Of a DNA stretch of 64,000 nucleotides, positions 62,976 through 64,000 are shown piece by piece. The DNA is from Streptomyces olivaceoviridis (GTDB taxonomy: Bacteria > Actinomycetota > Actinomycetes > Streptomycetales > Streptomycetaceae), in contig NZ_BMUI01000027.1 in the NCBI RefSeq assembly GCF_014650115.1, positions 42,309 through 106,308 on the forward strand, read 5' to 3'. Under the pieces are notes generated by a model. That model did no database searches and was not told the origin of the DNA. It saw only the letters and a list, made by a program, of their open reading frames with translations. Both the position numbers and the translations under genes were made by a program. Position 1 is the stretch's first letter. Every line of letters starts with the position of its first letter.

Positions 62976-63099
62976 GGGCGTGCGCGGGGCGACGGGGGCG
63001 GGGGTGACGGCGGTGGGGTGAGGGCGTGCGCGGAGCCGCGGGGGACGGCGGTGGGGGACGCGACGGTCACACCACCTCGCGTCCCCGCGCCGGTGCGGG
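62976..63099. repeat. G-rich spacer with direct repeat
   Basis: GGGGTGAGGGCGTGCGCGG occurs at about 62969 and again near 63014, overlapping the exporter stop. No gene is seen here. Confidence 0.5.
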
Positions 63100-63560
63100 T
63101 CACCGGTGATCCGCACACCCCTGGGTGAGCAGCGCGTCGACGGTGCGGAGCCCACGCCGACGAGGCCCCCCGTCTCCTGCGCGACCGGGCTCCGGCGGCT
63201 GGCGGGATTCGTCCAGGACGAGGAGATCCGGGACGGACCTCGTCCTCGCCCTCGGCCGGGCGGCCCGGCGCGAACCGGCCAGGCGGGTCACCGGATCGTC
63301 CTCCGCGCGCCGGCGGCGCAGCGGCGCGGGCAGGATCGGCTCACCGGGGCTGGTGCGGGACCCGACCACGTCGGCTGCGGCGCGCCGGATCGCGGGGCCG
63401 GGATCGTCCAGCAGGGCGAGTGCGCCGGGAGCGCCGTCTCCCACGCCGACGGCCGGCCGGGGTCCAGGGACCGGTCGGCGACCCGCCCGGCCCCGTGCGC
63501 CGGACTGGCCGCCAGGTCCAGCAGGCCGCGCCGGCTCGGCACGTCCGGCCGGGCGGCCAG

Positions 63561-63632
63561 GCGGAGCAGGAAGGGCAGCCTGGCCGGGGCGGCCGGGCGG
63601 AGCAGGAAGGGCAGCCTGGCCGGGGCGGCCGG
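63561..63632. repeat. 36-bp exact tandem duplication
   Basis: Two identical copies (63561-63596 and 63597-63632) starting GCGGAGCAGGAAGGGCAGCC. The duplication is in frame (12 residues, ARLPFLLR repeated) inside the decayed HEAT gene. Confidence 0.9.
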
Positions 63633-63779
63633 GCAGCTCCAGCCGCCCTGGTGGAAGAGCAGGTTGAGCAGCTCGGACGAGGCGTCCTCACGTCGTCCGG
63701 GTCCGGCCCGGCACACCGCACCAACAGATCCGGCACGTCGACGGCGGACCCGTCGTCGTGCTCCAGCACCGCCCGGCCC

Positions 63780-64000
63780 TCGGCGTCCGGCGCCGCCTGA
63801 TCTTCGGCGTCCGGCGCCGCCCGCTCCCCGGCGTCCGGTGTCGCCCGGTGCTCGGCGTTCGGCGCCGCCTGGATCCCCGGCGTCCGGCGTCGTCTGGTCC
63901 TCGGTCTTCGATATCGCCCCGGTGCTCGGCGTTCGGCGCCGCCCGGCCCTCGGCGTTCGGCGTCGCCCGCTGCCCGGCATCTGGCGTCGTCTGGTCCTCG
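63780..64000. repeat. degenerate 24-bp tandem repeats
   Basis: Contiguous imperfect units of about 24 bases around CGGCGTCCGGCGCCGCC; on the minus strand they encode eight-residue repeats such as AAPDAEGR, ATPNAEGR and AAPNAEHR. A one-base frame change lies near 63880. The array continues past the window edge. Confidence 0.7.

Larger units (their letters stand above)
63100..64000 (-). pseudogene. decayed HEAT-repeat-like gene, 5' end outside window
   Basis: Read on the minus strand, a protein is recognisable only by moving between frames: PDAExR-type repeats (64000-63780), then LEHDDGSAVDVPDLLVRCAG (about 63770-63690), then ELLNLLFHQGGW and RLAARPDVPSRRGLLDLA (about 63680-63480) in a second frame, then ALALLDDPGPAIRRAAADVV (about 63430-63370) in a third. 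These are HEAT-like helical motifs as in Streptomyces PBS-lyase/HEAT proteins. At least three frameshifts and a 36-bp duplication break it. Sequencing error in G/C runs is the main alternative. Confidence 0.6.

Noticed and set aside
59838..63155. 1105-residue minus-strand frame extending the UPF0104-like gene across the ABC exporter
   Set aside because: Only the last 317 codons resemble a membrane protein; the rest is antisense to the exporter. GTG 60791 is the sensible start.
63780..64000. CRISPR-like or VNTR locus of unknown type
   Set aside because: Units are degenerate and contiguous with no spacers; they code eight-residue repeats on the minus strand.

Overview
The window is very GC-rich, with dense overlapping genes, many GTG starts, four-base stop/start overlaps and Streptomyces-type families (LAL LuxR regulators, CHAT-TPR proteins, HIDLxRV leader peptides, SAM-IV riboswitch, monomeric NADP isocitrate dehydrogenase). 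It is almost certainly chromosomal DNA of a Streptomyces or close relative. No transposase, integrase, phage gene, rRNA or CRISPR array was seen. From memory, the gene content resembles the SCO69xx-SCO7008 region of S. coelicolor (monomeric icd, ABC transporter with a SoxR box).

Layout. 1-12968: carbohydrate/polyol catabolism. Two sugar ABC systems, three regulators (GntR/HutC and two LacI), an IolE-type TIM-barrel protein, two Gfo/Idh/MocA dehydrogenases, an SDR and a PhyH-type dioxygenase form a cyclitol or rare-sugar pathway. 12994-16264: a cupin, a small membrane protein and a TetR/MFS efflux pair with a clear operator. 16310-16383: tRNA-Pro(GGG). 16561-20883: a LytTR regulator, a small membrane protein, an acetate/pyruvate-type sodium symporter and a LytS-type kinase, the last two bridged by a 13-codon ORF. 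20902-28072: trans-4-hydroxyproline use (permease, FCD regulator, epimerase, deaminase and a three-part D-hydroxyproline dehydrogenase).

28149-37646: a sulfur-acquisition region. Three HIDLxRV-type leader peptides, a SAM-IV riboswitch, a polar amino-acid ABC transporter, a GNAT enzyme, three luciferase-like flavin monooxygenases and a GST-like protein. The riboswitch and leader peptides suggest control by methionine/SAM and cysteine supply.

37691-46374: an astacin-like protein whose catalytic Glu is Gln, a LAL LuxR regulator, and a module of a TPR-CHAT protein divergent from a cytoplasmic S8 protease, an ECF sigma factor and a small soluble protein. The last module is the best candidate for an undescribed system. 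It parallels the TPR-CHAT/sigma arrangement of type III-E CRISPR but has no CRISPR.

46375-64000: a G-rich repetitive spacer, N-formylglutamate amidohydrolase, isocitrate dehydrogenase, a DUF4186 protein, MscS channel, amino-acid permease, an uncharacterised protein, a glycerol kinase/GlpA/GlpB-like operon, enoyl-CoA hydratase, a flippase-like membrane protein, a SoxR-box ABC exporter with a variable repeat tail, and a decayed HEAT-repeat gene running off the right edge.
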